This document shows, in pieces, positions 45,330 to 54,429 of a stretch of DNA of 64,000 nt. Numbering within the stretch: position 1 is the stretch's first letter; each line of letters opens with the position of its first letter. A model generated the notes under the pieces. The model was not told where the DNA came from. It searched no databases and saw only the letters and a program-made list of their open reading frames with translations. This DNA is from Stakelama sediminis (GTDB taxonomy: Bacteria; Pseudomonadota; Alphaproteobacteria; Sphingomonadales; Sphingomonadaceae): positions 310,001 to 374,000 of the forward strand of contig NZ_JACIJI010000002.1 of the NCBI RefSeq assembly GCF_014199335.1. The letters are read 5' to 3'. Made by a program: the position numbers and the translations under genes.

Positions 45330-45345
45330 TGGTGACCCCTACGGG
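45330..45345 (+). other. attachment site, right end of the tRNA-Glu island
   Basis: TGGTGACCCCTACGGG, within the 3' end of tRNA-Glu(CTC), is a 16-bp exact direct repeat of 25131-25146. The two delimit an island of about 20.2 kb. Confidence 0.85.
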
Positions 45346-45405
45346 ACTCGAACCCGTGTTTTCGCCGTGAGAGGGCGACGTCCTAGACCGCTAGACGAAG
45401 GGGCC
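45330..45405 (-). tRNA. tRNA-Glu (CTC)
   Basis: On the minus strand it begins GGCCCCTTCGTCTAGCGG and ends GGGTTCGAGTCCCGTAGGGG then TCACCA. The anticodon stem TCGCC/GGCGA closes loop CTCTCAC, giving anticodon CTC. CCA is encoded. Its 3' end is the island's target; the intact gene lies at the right junction. Confidence 0.96.
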
Positions 45406-45433
45406 ATACGCGATATCGCGTGGAAGCGCGCAA

Positions 45434-46963
45434 TTAGGGCTGCGCACGCTTCCCGTCAAGCGATACGGGCTGGTTTGCTTCCACCTGCTTCAGGGTATTG
45501 TCGTCCCAGCCCCCGCCAAGTGCCTTGTAAAGCGAAGCGGTGGCTTCCTGCAGCGTGCCGTTGCTCTGCGCCAGCGCGTCCTGCTGATTCAGCAGCGACC
45601 CCCGAGCCTGCAACACCGCTGACAAATCGACGAGGCCAACATTATATTTGGCATCAACGGCATGCAGCGCGCGTTCTGCGCTATCGACGCTGACGCGCAG
45701 TTGCTTGTTACGCTGACGCTCGCCCTGAATGCGCACCAGCGCATCATCGACGTCCCTGAGCGCGCCGAGCACCGTCTTGCGATAGGCGATATAGGCCTGC
45801 TGACGTTCTTCCTGACGCTCTTTTACCTCGCCCCTGCGCTTGCCGAAATCCAGAATCGGGAAGGCGGCTTTGGCAGCCGCTGTCGCCTGCAGACTGTCGG
45901 TTGAGAACAGATTGGACAGAGCGGTCGAAATAAGCTGTGCCGCTCCGGTCAGGCTGATCTTCGGGTAGAGATTGGCAACCGCCACCCCGACGTCGGCCGT
46001 CGTCGCCGCCAGCTTGCGTTCAGCCGCCCGTACATCGGGCCGACGACGTAATAGCTCTGACGGCAAACCGGCAGGGATTGCGGGCGGGGTAATCACATCC
46101 TGATGCGGAGCACTAAGTTCGGCAATGAGTGCGCCGGGATCTTTACCGAGCAACACGGCAAGCGCGTGCATCTGAATACGTTCCTGAATCAGCAACGGCT
46201 GCAGTGAGGCGCGTGTCTGCGCCAGACTGGCCTGATCGCGTACCTGATCGGTTTCCGGGGTCAGTCCGACCTGGACCCGATGCGCCTGAAGCGAATCCAT
46301 GCGTTCACGGCGGGCGATCTCTGCTCGCAGCACCGTTTCCTGTTGCTGAAGCGTGCGCAGCTTGAGGTAATTGTCGGCGACTTCTGCGGCGAGCGACACT
46401 GCGACGTCGCGCGCGTCCCATTCCGCAAGCCCGACCCGCGCAGCCGCGGCCTGGGAACTGCGCCGCCCGCCGCCGAACAGGTCAAGTTCCCAGCTTGCGT
46501 CAAATCCCGCAGAGTAGGTCTTGATACCGTCACCGGGCAGGGCAACACCCCCGCTGTTGCCGCTACCCGAGCCGCCACCGCTAAACAGCGAAGCGAGAGA
46601 AGAAAAACCGGCATTCTTTGAAAAATGAATATAGTTACCGCCAGCATCCGCGTTGATCTGTGGCAGATATTGCGCATGCGCGATGGCTTCTGCGGCGCGT
46701 GCCTGACGCAACCGCGACGCGGCCGTTTGCACATCCAGTCCTTCGGACATGGCTTCATGCACCAGCTTGTTGAGCTCCGGATCGCCGAATGCGGTCCACC
46801 AGTGCGCCAGATCGACATCATTGGCAGGAGACGCAGCTGCACCGGCTTCCGCGAATTTTGCGGGAACAGGAAGGTCCGGTGCGTGATAGTCCGGCCCGAC
46901 CGTACAACCGGCAAGCGCGGTAGCACCAATCATGGCAGCGAGTAGTCTGGGGCGAAACATCAA
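45434..46963 (-). CDS. NodT-family outer-membrane efflux lipoprotein
   Basis: A 509-residue TolC-like factor, the outer-membrane channel of the EmrAB-type pump. Lipoprotein signal MMFRPRLLAAMIGATALAGC followed by TVGPDYHAPDLPVP, two coiled-coil OEP repeats (LAEWDARDVAVSLAAEVADN; LPSELLRRRPDVRAAERKLA). Its start overlaps the EmrB stop by ATGA, so it belongs to the emrAB transcript. It ends 28 bp before tRNA-Glu. Confidence 0.93.
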   Translation of the reverse strand: MMFRPRLLAAMIGATALAGCTVGPDYHAPDLPVPAKFAEAGAAASPANDVDLAHWWTAFGDPELNKLVHEAMSEGLDVQTAASRLRQARAAEAIAHAQYLPQINADAGGNYIHFSKNAGFSSLASLFSGGGSGSGNSGGVALPGDGIKTYSAGFDASWELDLFGGGRRSSQAAAARVGLAEWDARDVAVSLAAEVADNYLKLRTLQQQETVLRAEIARRERMDSLQAHRVQVGLTPETDQVRDQASLAQTRASLQPLLIQERIQMHALAVLLGKDPGALIAELSAPHQDVITPPAIPAGLPSELLRRRPDVRAAERKLAATTADVGVAVANLYPKISLTGAAQLISTALSNLFSTDSLQATAAAKAAFPILDFGKRRGEVKERQEERQQAYIAYRKTVLGALRDVDDALVRIQGERQRNKQLRVSVDSAERALHAVDAKYNVGLVDLSAVLQARGSLLNQQDALAQSNGTLQEATASLYKALGGGWDDNTLKQVEANQPVSLDGKRAQP

Positions 46964-48549
46964 TGGGCTCCCGCAGGCGCCTTGGCACCTTTTGAATTGC
47001 GCAAAAAGAGGGCGACCGGGCTGACGACAATGACCACGATCATCATCGAATGGAAGGTGTCGAGGAACGACAACATCGAAATCTGCTGCTGGATTGTACT
47101 GTATAGCACACCGAGTTGCAGACCGCCTTCACCAAACAGACTGCCTGCCTTGTTCATCCACTCGGTATAGTTCGGATTGAGCGGGCTGAGGCCGTTTACC
47201 ATATTGGACTGTTCAATCTGGTGATAATTGGCCAGCATCACCTGCGCGAGTGCAATACCCACCGTGCCGCCAAGGTTGCGCGACACGTTCAGGATGCTCG
47301 ACGCCTGAGCGGTCTTGCGCTGCGGCAGGCCCATATAGGCGGCGGTGTTGATCGGGATGAACAGGAACGGCAGCGCCATCGACTGGATCATTCGTGCCAT
47401 TGACGCGTCCATGAAGGTGATGTTCGCGTTGAAGGTCGAAAAATGCCACAGAGCGACTGCCTGGATGATCAAGGCCGGAAAGATCAGCCATCGCACGTCC
47501 ACCTTGTCGCTCAGGCGTCCTGCGATCGGCACAGCCGCCAATGTTGCGAAACCACCGATAGTCAGCGCCATGCCGGCATCCGTCGCCGAATAGCCAAGCA
47601 CTTGCTGCAATAGCTGGGGAATAAGCTGCGTTGTGCTGAACAACACCAGTCCGGTGGTGAACATCACGATGTTGGTGATCGCGAAATTACGGTTTTTCAG
47701 CAACCGAAGATCGATGATCGGATCGTCATGATTGAGTTCCCAGACCACGAGCGCGATCAAAGACGCAGCAGAAAGCACCGCGGTGATGAAGATGAAGTTG
47801 TTGGCGAACCATTCGTGCCGCTCTCCGCGGTCCAGGGTGTATTCCAGAAAACCGAGACCGAATGCGACCAGCGCAAAGCCGAGATAGTCGACCCGCAACC
47901 CGCGCTTGAGCATGGCGAGGCGTTCTTTCTGGATAACCTCCGGCTCATCGACGAAAAGCTGGATCAGGAACAGTGCGACGATCCCCACCGGCACGTTAAT
48001 CAGGAAGATCCAGTGCCAGCTTGCATGATCGGTGATCAGCCCGCCGATGGTCGGACCGAATACAGGACCGACAATTACGACGATGGCAAAGGTCGCAAAG
48101 GCCATGCCGCGCTTTTCGGGTGGAAAGGTATCGGCGAGCATCGATTGTTCGACCGGCGCCAGCCCGCCGCCGCCAACGCCCTGAAATAATCGGGCTAGAA
48201 TAAGCACTTCAATATTCGGCGCGATCCCACATAGGAACGACGATCCGGTGAAAAGCGCCACCGAAATCATATAATAGCGCTTGCGCCCGATCACATCCGA
48301 CAACCAGCCGGAAATCGGGATAATAATCGCGTTGGCGACCAGATAACTGGTCAGCACCCAGGTAGCCTGATCGACCGAAATCGACAGGCCGCCCGCAATA
48401 TGATTGAGAGACACGTTGGCGATGGAGGTGTCGAGCACTTCCATAAAGGTCGGCAAACTGATGATCGCAACGATCAGCCAGGGGCTATACGGCCCGGCAA
48501 CCGATCGTTCCGAGGTCCAGTTGGCCGATTGTGCGCCGGCATCCGCCAC
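46960..48549 (-). CDS. emrB: DHA2-family multidrug MFS permease (EmrB-like)
   Basis: A 529-residue transporter with 14 predicted helices. Motif A-type GWLSDVIGRKRYYM and PTFMEVLDTSIANVSLNHIA are the DHA2/EmrB hallmarks, along with LARLFQGVGGGGLAPVEQSM. It expels hydrophobic compounds with EmrA and the outer-membrane factor. Middle gene of the emrA-emrB-omf operon; three bases separate it from emrA. Confidence 0.94.
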   Translation of the reverse strand: MADAGAQSANWTSERSVAGPYSPWLIVAIISLPTFMEVLDTSIANVSLNHIAGGLSISVDQATWVLTSYLVANAIIIPISGWLSDVIGRKRYYMISVALFTGSSFLCGIAPNIEVLILARLFQGVGGGGLAPVEQSMLADTFPPEKRGMAFATFAIVVIVGPVFGPTIGGLITDHASWHWIFLINVPVGIVALFLIQLFVDEPEVIQKERLAMLKRGLRVDYLGFALVAFGLGFLEYTLDRGERHEWFANNFIFITAVLSAASLIALVVWELNHDDPIIDLRLLKNRNFAITNIVMFTTGLVLFSTTQLIPQLLQQVLGYSATDAGMALTIGGFATLAAVPIAGRLSDKVDVRWLIFPALIIQAVALWHFSTFNANITFMDASMARMIQSMALPFLFIPINTAAYMGLPQRKTAQASSILNVSRNLGGTVGIALAQVMLANYHQIEQSNMVNGLSPLNPNYTEWMNKAGSLFGEGGLQLGVLYSTIQQQISMLSFLDTFHSMMIVVIVVSPVALFLRNSKGAKAPAGAH

Positions 48550-48552
48550 GGT

Positions 48553-49713
48553 TCAGCGCACCTTTACCGTGGGCTCAACGGACATGCCGGGACCAAGCGG
48601 ATATTTCATCCAGTCCGCGCCATCGTCTTTGCGATCGAAAACAATGCGTACGGGAACGCGCTGTACGACCTTCACGAAGTTGCCCGTGGCGTTCTGCGGA
48701 GGCAGAAGGGCAAATGCCTGCCCGGCACCGCGCTGGAAGGAGTCCACATGGCCATGGAATTTCAGGTCCGGAAACGCATCGACCTTGATATCGACCGGAT
48801 CGCCCCGCTTCATATGGGTGATCTGCGTTTCCTTGAAATTGGCGGTAACCCAGATGTTGTCGGGAACGATCGCCATCATCTGCGTTGCCGGGGAAACGGT
48901 GCTGCCGACATTGACGCTGCGATTGACAACCTGCCCGCTGATCGGCGCGCGTATTTCAAGGTCGCCGACCGTCACATTCGCTTCGCGTACCCGCGCTTCG
49001 GCAGCGCTTTTCTGGGCCTGTGCGGCAGAAACGCCGCGCTGCGCAACCACCACATCAGCCTTCGCGCTTTCAACCTGACGTCGTGCAGCCTGTGCCTGCG
49101 CGGCCGTACTTTGCGCCTTGGCACGCGCCTGATCGAGCTGGGTTGCGGCAACCGCAGAGGAATCGATGCTCTGCAATTTTTCATACCGGGCAAGATCGCG
49201 TGCGGCAGTGCGCGCATCCGCTTCCGGCGCGGCGGCATTGGCCTGTGCCTGCCGGACCTGCGCACGCGCAGCCGTCAGGCGGCCCAGAGCCTGCTGAATC
49301 GAGGCATCGGCTTCCGATATCCCGGCCTGTGCCTGCGCGAGTTGTGCGGCGGGGCCATAGGGACGAATTTTCGCGAGCAACTGGCCGGCGGTGACATGCT
49401 TGTTGTCGGATGGCGCGACCCAGATGAGCTGCCCCGAAATCTGCGGCTGAAGGCGAACGATGTGCGCATCGATGAACGCGTCGTCCGTGGACTCATATTT
49501 ACGGGCATGCGCATAATATAGCCGCCCCGCGATGAGCAGCACGGCAAGAATACCGATCAGGATGATCCAGAAAAGCGGGCGGCGGAAGAGGGGCCGCTTC
49601 TTTTCACCCGCTTCCGTTTCCGACTGCCCGGCGGCATCGTTGCGCTGTTCATGATCCTGCATGTCGTGCGATTGCCCGTTGTCGGCAGTTTGATCGGCTT
49701 CACCTGAACTCAT
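48553..49713 (-). CDS. emrA: HlyD/EmrA-family membrane fusion protein
   Basis: A 386-residue periplasmic adaptor. It has a polar N-terminus, one membrane anchor (WIILIGILAVLLIAGRLYY, about residues 49-67), the lipoyl half YESTDDAFIDAHIVRLQPQI, a long alpha-helical hairpin rich in Ala/Gln (roughly residues 120-230), and the matching half APISGQVVNRSVNVGSTVSP. First gene of the operon. An inverted repeat lies about 50 bp upstream. Confidence 0.94.
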   Translation of the reverse strand: MSSGEADQTADNGQSHDMQDHEQRNDAAGQSETEAGEKKRPLFRRPLFWIILIGILAVLLIAGRLYYAHARKYESTDDAFIDAHIVRLQPQISGQLIWVAPSDNKHVTAGQLLAKIRPYGPAAQLAQAQAGISEADASIQQALGRLTAARAQVRQAQANAAAPEADARTAARDLARYEKLQSIDSSAVAATQLDQARAKAQSTAAQAQAARRQVESAKADVVVAQRGVSAAQAQKSAAEARVREANVTVGDLEIRAPISGQVVNRSVNVGSTVSPATQMMAIVPDNIWVTANFKETQITHMKRGDPVDIKVDAFPDLKFHGHVDSFQRGAGQAFALLPPQNATGNFVKVVQRVPVRIVFDRKDDGADWMKYPLGPGMSVEPTVKVR

Positions 49714-49763
49714 CGTAATCCCCGGACTGTCGATATCGGCTCGCGGATAATTACTGGACGCAA

Positions 49764-49778
49764 GCGTTTTGCAAACGC
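49764..49778 (-). promoter_or_regulatory. palindrome upstream of emrA
   Basis: GCGTTT-TGC-AAACGC is a 6-bp-arm inverted repeat about 50 bp before the emrA start, with TTGCAA (minus strand) overlapping it and TAATTAT downstream as a possible -35/-10 pair. It is a candidate repressor site; no regulator gene is adjacent. Confidence 0.4.
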
Positions 49779-49899
49779 CGACCAGCTAATGGCGATCCCT
49801 GCATTGTGCAAGTGCGTAATGAATATATTTGACCGGAGGTTCCCGTGGCAGTGGCGGACCACTTGTCGTGAAACGCAGGCCAGTCCCGAAAACCGCTTA

Positions 49900-50172
49900 T
49901 TATCGCTTCACTTTTTCGAACAGGTCGATCAGCTCGCTGAACTTTACCTGTTGCTCGTGCGCATCACCGGCGGCGATTGCGTCCGCCACGCAACAGGCCG
50001 CATGATCCTTTAGTATTTCGCTTTCTACTTTGGCCAGAGCGGACTTCACCGCCTGAATTTGATGCAGAATGTCGATGCAATAGCGATCGTCCTCAACCAT
50101 CTGCGCGACTCCGCGCACCTGCCCTTCGATCCGGCGCAGGCGATTGATGGTCGGTGTCGTGTTCTTGCTCAT
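49900..50172 (-). CDS. csoR: CsoR-family copper-sensing repressor
   Basis: A 90-residue four-helix repressor that releases DNA when it binds Cu(I). Counting from MSKNTTPTINRL, Cys32 (RYCIDIL), His57 and Cys61 (DHAACC) have exactly the C-x24-H-x3-C spacing of CsoR copper ligands, with an extra Cys60. Arg/Glu residues of the DNA-binding helix (RLRRIEGQVRG) are present. ATG 50181 is three residues longer and also possible. It is divergent from copA, with a CsoR-type palindrome in between. Confidence 0.9.
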   Translation of the reverse strand: MSKNTTPTINRLRRIEGQVRGVAQMVEDDRYCIDILHQIQAVKSALAKVESEILKDHAACCVADAIAAGDAHEQQVKFSELIDLFEKVKR

Positions 50173-50189
50173 GCGTTCCATGCCTTGTC

Positions 50190-50206
50190 ATACCCCATGG
50201 GGGTAT
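50190..50206 (+). promoter_or_regulatory. CsoR-type operator in the csoR-copA gap
   Basis: ATACCCC-ATG-GGGGTAT is a near-perfect palindrome of the G/C-tract type used by CsoR. A TATAGT (-10-like, 50206-50211) follows immediately, so bound CsoR would block copA transcription, and possibly its own on the other strand. Confidence 0.8.
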
Positions 50207-50235
50207 ATAGTGAAGCACTCGTCAGGAGAATTACA

Positions 50236-52047
50236 GTGAGCGCTTCTTCGAGTTTTTCCCGCCGTAGCCTTTTGCGGGCGGGGGCGATAGGTAGCCTCGC
50301 CAGCAGCGTTCCCGCATGGGCGAGGGGACTTCCTATACAGGATACCGTCATACGGCCCGGTTTCGATACCGTCAGGGGCGACGACATTCACCTGCATATA
50401 GGGACGGGATCGCGAACGGTGCAGGGGCGGCATGGCAAGGCGATGGCGGTGAACGGCAGCGTACCGGGTCCACTGGTCCGCCTGAAGGAAGGGCAGCATG
50501 TCCGTCTGCACATTCGCAACGGCCTGAATACCAGCAGTTCGATCCACTGGCACGGGTTACTGGTGCCGTTTCAATATGATGGCGTTCCCGGTGTCAGCTT
50601 TCCCGGCATTCCGGCGGGCGGCAGCTTCGTCGCGGAGTTTCCGGTGCGGCAGTCCGGCACCTATTGGTGGCACAGTCATTCCGGTCTGCAGGAACAATCC
50701 GGCCATTACGGCCCTATCGTCATTGACCCTGCCGGCGCCGATCCGGTGCAGGCGGATCGCGACTATGTGCTGATGCTGAGCGAATTCACGCCGATGGACG
50801 CGCATAGGATCATGGCGCGGCTGAAACAGGGGGAGGGCTATTTCAACTATCAGCAGACGACCGCCACCGACGACTATCCGTTAAGCGGTAAAAAGCGTCG
50901 CATGTGGGCAAAGATGCGCATGTCCGCCACGGACATTTCGGACGTCACCGGTTCCACCTACACCTATCTCGTTAACGGGCGCGGCCCGAAAGAGGGGATG
51001 GAATATGCCTTCAGGCCCGGCGAACGCATCAGGCTGCGGGTCATCAACGGCAGTGCGATGACCTTTTTCAATTTGCGCATACCCGGACTGCCGCTCACCG
51101 TGGTTGCCGCAGATGGCCAGAATGTCCGCCCGGTGCAGGTCGATGAACTTCAGATCGGCGTCGCGGAAACCTATGACCTGATCGTCGAGCCGTCGACCAG
51201 GGCGGCCTATACCATCGTTGCAGAGGCGATGGACCGTTCGGGCATGGCGGTCGCGACATTGGCGTCCTCGCCCGGTCTTCGCGCGCCGGTTCCTGCGCTG
51301 CGCGACCCGCCGCTGCTCACCATGGCGGATATGGGCATGGCGATGGGGCATAAGGACATGAAGATGGGTGCGATGTCCGACAGCATGGCGATGCCGGGCA
51401 CCCCCATGTCCATGCAGGATCATCGCCCCAAAGCCAACGCTGCAAAACCCGGCATGTCGATGGCGAATGGAAGCATGTCGGGCATGGATATGCGCGACAC
51501 GTCTCGTTTGCCGAAAAATGTGAAAACCGGCCCCGGTCTGGACATGGTGTCGATGCACCCGGCCGATCGGATGGGCGATCCCGGTATCGGTCTGGAACAT
51601 GTCGGCCACAGCACGCTCAATTATCGCAAACTCGTCGCCCTTGAACCCAATCGGGACGTGCGGACACCGACGCGTTACAAGGAAATTCACCTGACCGGGA
51701 ATATGGACCGCTATATGTGGTCGTTCGACGGCAGGAAATTCTCCGCCGTCAGCGATGATCCGATCCGCTTCGCTTATAAAGAGCGGGTGCGCGTAAGGCT
51801 CGTCAACGACACGATGATGGCGCACCCCATTCATCTGCACGGGCACTTTTTCGAACTGGTGAACGGCGCAGACGTTGCGCATCAGCCGCGCAAGCACACG
51901 GTGATTGTGCAGCCCGGCGGCAGTGCGCGGTTCGACCTGACGGCCGATGCGCCGGGTGACTGGGCGTTTCATTGCCATCTGCTGTACCATATGCATGCAG
52001 GCATGTTTCAGATCGTCTCCGTCGCCAGCCCGGGGGAGGAGGCATGA
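50236..52047 (+). CDS. copA: periplasmic multicopper oxidase CopA
   Basis: A 603-residue copper-resistance oxidase. GTG 50236 with AGGAGA upstream begins a Tat signal (SFSRRSLLRAGAIG). Type 2/3 copper ligands HWHG, HSHSG, HPIHLHGHFFEL and HCHLLYHMHAGM, and a Met-rich insertion (MGMAMGHKDMKMGAM and onward, about residues 365-420), are all present. The frame is open much further upstream through csoR, but that stretch does not look coded in this sense. It is followed by copB with an ATGA overlap. Confidence 0.95.
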   Translation: MSASSSFSRRSLLRAGAIGSLASSVPAWARGLPIQDTVIRPGFDTVRGDDIHLHIGTGSRTVQGRHGKAMAVNGSVPGPLVRLKEGQHVRLHIRNGLNTSSSIHWHGLLVPFQYDGVPGVSFPGIPAGGSFVAEFPVRQSGTYWWHSHSGLQEQSGHYGPIVIDPAGADPVQADRDYVLMLSEFTPMDAHRIMARLKQGEGYFNYQQTTATDDYPLSGKKRRMWAKMRMSATDISDVTGSTYTYLVNGRGPKEGMEYAFRPGERIRLRVINGSAMTFFNLRIPGLPLTVVAADGQNVRPVQVDELQIGVAETYDLIVEPSTRAAYTIVAEAMDRSGMAVATLASSPGLRAPVPALRDPPLLTMADMGMAMGHKDMKMGAMSDSMAMPGTPMSMQDHRPKANAAKPGMSMANGSMSGMDMRDTSRLPKNVKTGPGLDMVSMHPADRMGDPGIGLEHVGHSTLNYRKLVALEPNRDVRTPTRYKEIHLTGNMDRYMWSFDGRKFSAVSDDPIRFAYKERVRVRLVNDTMMAHPIHLHGHFFELVNGADVAHQPRKHTVIVQPGGSARFDLTADAPGDWAFHCHLLYHMHAGMFQIVSVASPGEEA

Positions 52048-52916
52048 AGGCGCTGCTGACGTCTGTCCTGATCGTCTTACCGGTATCGGCGATGGCGCAG
52101 GACATGAATCATGCCGGGCATGGCACGATGCAGATGCCGGATCATAAGCCGGCCGAGAGCACGGTTCCCATCGTACAGACGCCGCCTCCGCCGAGCGCGG
52201 GCAGTGGCCCGGCCCGTGCGGCCGATGCCGTATGGGGGGCGGATGCCATGCGCGATTCCCGTAAGGCGCTACGCGAAGAGAATGGCGGAATGAAGCTGTT
52301 CTGGGTCGATATCGATCGCGCTGAATATCGGATGCGATCCGGTCGGGACGGCTATCTCTGGGATGCCCAGGGCTATTATGGCGGCGATATCGACAAGCTC
52401 TGGGTTAAGAGCGAAGGGGAGGGCAGTTTTGGCGACAAGCCCGAACAGGCGGAAGTGCAGGCCTTGTGGAGCCATGCGATCGGCCCGTGGTTCGACTTTC
52501 AAAGCGGCGTCCGCCATGACTTCGTACCGCACGGCAGAACCGATGCCGTCATCGGTGTTCAGGGACTCGCGCCCTATCAGTTCGATGTGGAGGCAAGCCT
52601 GTTTCTTTCGTCAAAAGGCGAAGTACGCGCCCGAACCGAGGCGGAGCTGGACCAGCGCATTACCCAAAGATTGATCCTGCAACCCCGTACCGAGATTAAT
52701 TTTTCAGCACAGGACATTCCTGAACTAGGTGTCGGGGCAGGGCTCGACAGGGCAGAATTCGGGCTTCGGCTGCGATACGAATTTGCGCGCGAATTTGCGC
52801 CCTATATCGGCGTGTCGCAGGAATGGCGGGCAGGACGCAGCGCCACCTATGCGCGAGCGGCGGGAGACGATCCCAGCGTTACCAATTATCTTGCGGGCAT
52901 TCGACTCTGGTTCTGA
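52044..52916 (+). CDS. copB: copper resistance outer-membrane protein CopB
   Basis: A 290-residue protein: signal MKALLTSVLIVLPVSAMAQ, a His/Met-rich spacer (DMNHAGHGTMQMPDHKP) and a CopB beta-barrel domain (LFWVDIDRAEYRMRSGRDGY; DKLWVKSEGEGSFG; QSGVRHDFVPHGRTDAVIGV), ending RLWF, typical of an outer-membrane C-terminus. ATG 52044 follows GGGGGAGGAGG and overlaps the copA stop. The pair handles periplasmic copper. Confidence 0.94.
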   Translation: MKALLTSVLIVLPVSAMAQDMNHAGHGTMQMPDHKPAESTVPIVQTPPPPSAGSGPARAADAVWGADAMRDSRKALREENGGMKLFWVDIDRAEYRMRSGRDGYLWDAQGYYGGDIDKLWVKSEGEGSFGDKPEQAEVQALWSHAIGPWFDFQSGVRHDFVPHGRTDAVIGVQGLAPYQFDVEASLFLSSKGEVRARTEAELDQRITQRLILQPRTEINFSAQDIPELGVGAGLDRAEFGLRLRYEFAREFAPYIGVSQEWRAGRSATYARAAGDDPSVTNYLAGIRLWF

Positions 52917-52932
52917 AGACGCTCAACCGACG

Positions 52933-54429
52933 TTATTGCGCCGGTGTTTTCTCCTCCGTGACCGGCACGGGGCCATTGGCTGTTGCATCGAGCGTCTGAT
53001 CGCCGCCCAGAACCTGATACAGCGTGACCAGATTGTTGGCGCGCGTCAGTTCCACCTGCACCAGCGAACGCTGGGCACTGTACAGCGAACGCTGCGCGGT
53101 CAGGCTCTGCAGGAAAGTGTCAATGCCGCCGCGATAGCGCGCGTCGGAAAGCGTGTAATAATCCTGCGATTCCGATTCCAGCCGTTGCGTCGCCGCAAGC
53201 TGACCGTCGATCGTTCCGCGCCGCGCGAGGGCATCGGCAACTTCACGAAAGGCAGTCTGTATGGTCTTTTCATAGGTCGCCAGCGCGGCATCGCGCTCGG
53301 CACGTGCTTGCGCTACCCCGGCACGTCCGGCTCCGGCCTGAAAAATCGGATAACTCGCACTCGGACGAACGGACCAGTTGAACCCATCGCCATCAAACAG
53401 CCCGCGCAGCGATCCACTGGCAAGCCCGAGAACCGCAGTGAGTGAGATACGCGGGAACAGGGCTGCCCGGGCCACACCGATCTGCGCATTCATGGATTTC
53501 AGTTGATATTCGGCCTGCACCACGTCCGGCCGTCGCAAGAGGATGGTAGAGTTCAGCCCGGCAGGCAATTCCCGCAAGGTATCCGAAGCCTTGCCGATAT
53601 TGTCGGGCAACAGGGACGCGTCGACATCGGTACCGACCAGTAATCGCATCAGATTGGCGTCCTGTGCCAATGCAGTCTGGCTGGCGGCAAGGTCGGCCTG
53701 CGCCTGAGAAAGGATAAGCTGTGCCTGTCGCAAATCGGTGCGCGGAGCAATCCCGCCATTGAGTCGCGATTGGGTGAGCGAGACACTTTTCTGCGCGCTT
53801 TTGACCGTTTCCTGCGCAATGCCGAGCAGACTGGAGTCTGCGGCATGTTGCAGCCAGGCATTGGCGATACTGGCGACCAGCGCGAGCCGTGTGGCGCGCG
53901 CGCCCGCCTCGGTTGCGAAATACTGGTTCAGCGCGGCATCGCTCAAGGATTTCAGGCGTCCGAACAGATCGATCTCAAAGGCGGTCGTGCCGACATCTGC
54001 GGTATAATAGGTGTTTGTTCCGCTGCCTCCAGTGATCGCGGTTCCGGTTGTGCTCCCGGTGCCTCCTGTAGCACTCGTCGTCGTCCCGCTGCTGCCATGC
54101 GCGACCGTCGCCCCGGCACTGGCATCGATTTCGGGCAGACGGTTCGCGCGCTGAATACGATATTGCGCGCGCGCCGACGCAATATTCGCCGCCGCGACCC
54201 GCAGATCGCGGTTATTGGCCAGCGCGAGCTTGATCAGCTTTTGTAGCCTGGGATCGGTGAATATCTCCTGATAGCTGACAGACGGAAGCGATGCTTCCGA
54301 CTGGTGCAGATAAGCGCTGCCGACCGGCCATGACGGCGGCACTGCCGCTTCCGGACGATGATAGGCCGGCTCCAGCGAACAGGCCGAAAGGCCCACCAGC
54401 GCGATCAGGGAAATGCTGCGCCGGATCAT
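52933..54429 (-). CDS. NodT-family outer-membrane factor of an RND pump
   Basis: A 498-residue TolC-like lipoprotein (MIRRSISLIALVGLSAC, lipobox LSAC; then SLEPAYHRPEAAVPPSW). Two OEP halves are visible, with LLRRPDVVQAEYQLKSMNAQ. A Gly/Thr/Ser-rich insertion (GSSGTTTSATGGTGSTTGTA) at about residues 113-132 is unusual and would lie in the periplasmic or loop region. The start overlaps the RND permease stop (ATGA). It is convergent with copB. Confidence 0.93.
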   Translation of the reverse strand: MIRRSISLIALVGLSACSLEPAYHRPEAAVPPSWPVGSAYLHQSEASLPSVSYQEIFTDPRLQKLIKLALANNRDLRVAAANIASARAQYRIQRANRLPEIDASAGATVAHGSSGTTTSATGGTGSTTGTAITGGSGTNTYYTADVGTTAFEIDLFGRLKSLSDAALNQYFATEAGARATRLALVASIANAWLQHAADSSLLGIAQETVKSAQKSVSLTQSRLNGGIAPRTDLRQAQLILSQAQADLAASQTALAQDANLMRLLVGTDVDASLLPDNIGKASDTLRELPAGLNSTILLRRPDVVQAEYQLKSMNAQIGVARAALFPRISLTAVLGLASGSLRGLFDGDGFNWSVRPSASYPIFQAGAGRAGVAQARAERDAALATYEKTIQTAFREVADALARRGTIDGQLAATQRLESESQDYYTLSDARYRGGIDTFLQSLTAQRSLYSAQRSLVQVELTRANNLVTLYQVLGGDQTLDATANGPVPVTEEKTPAQ

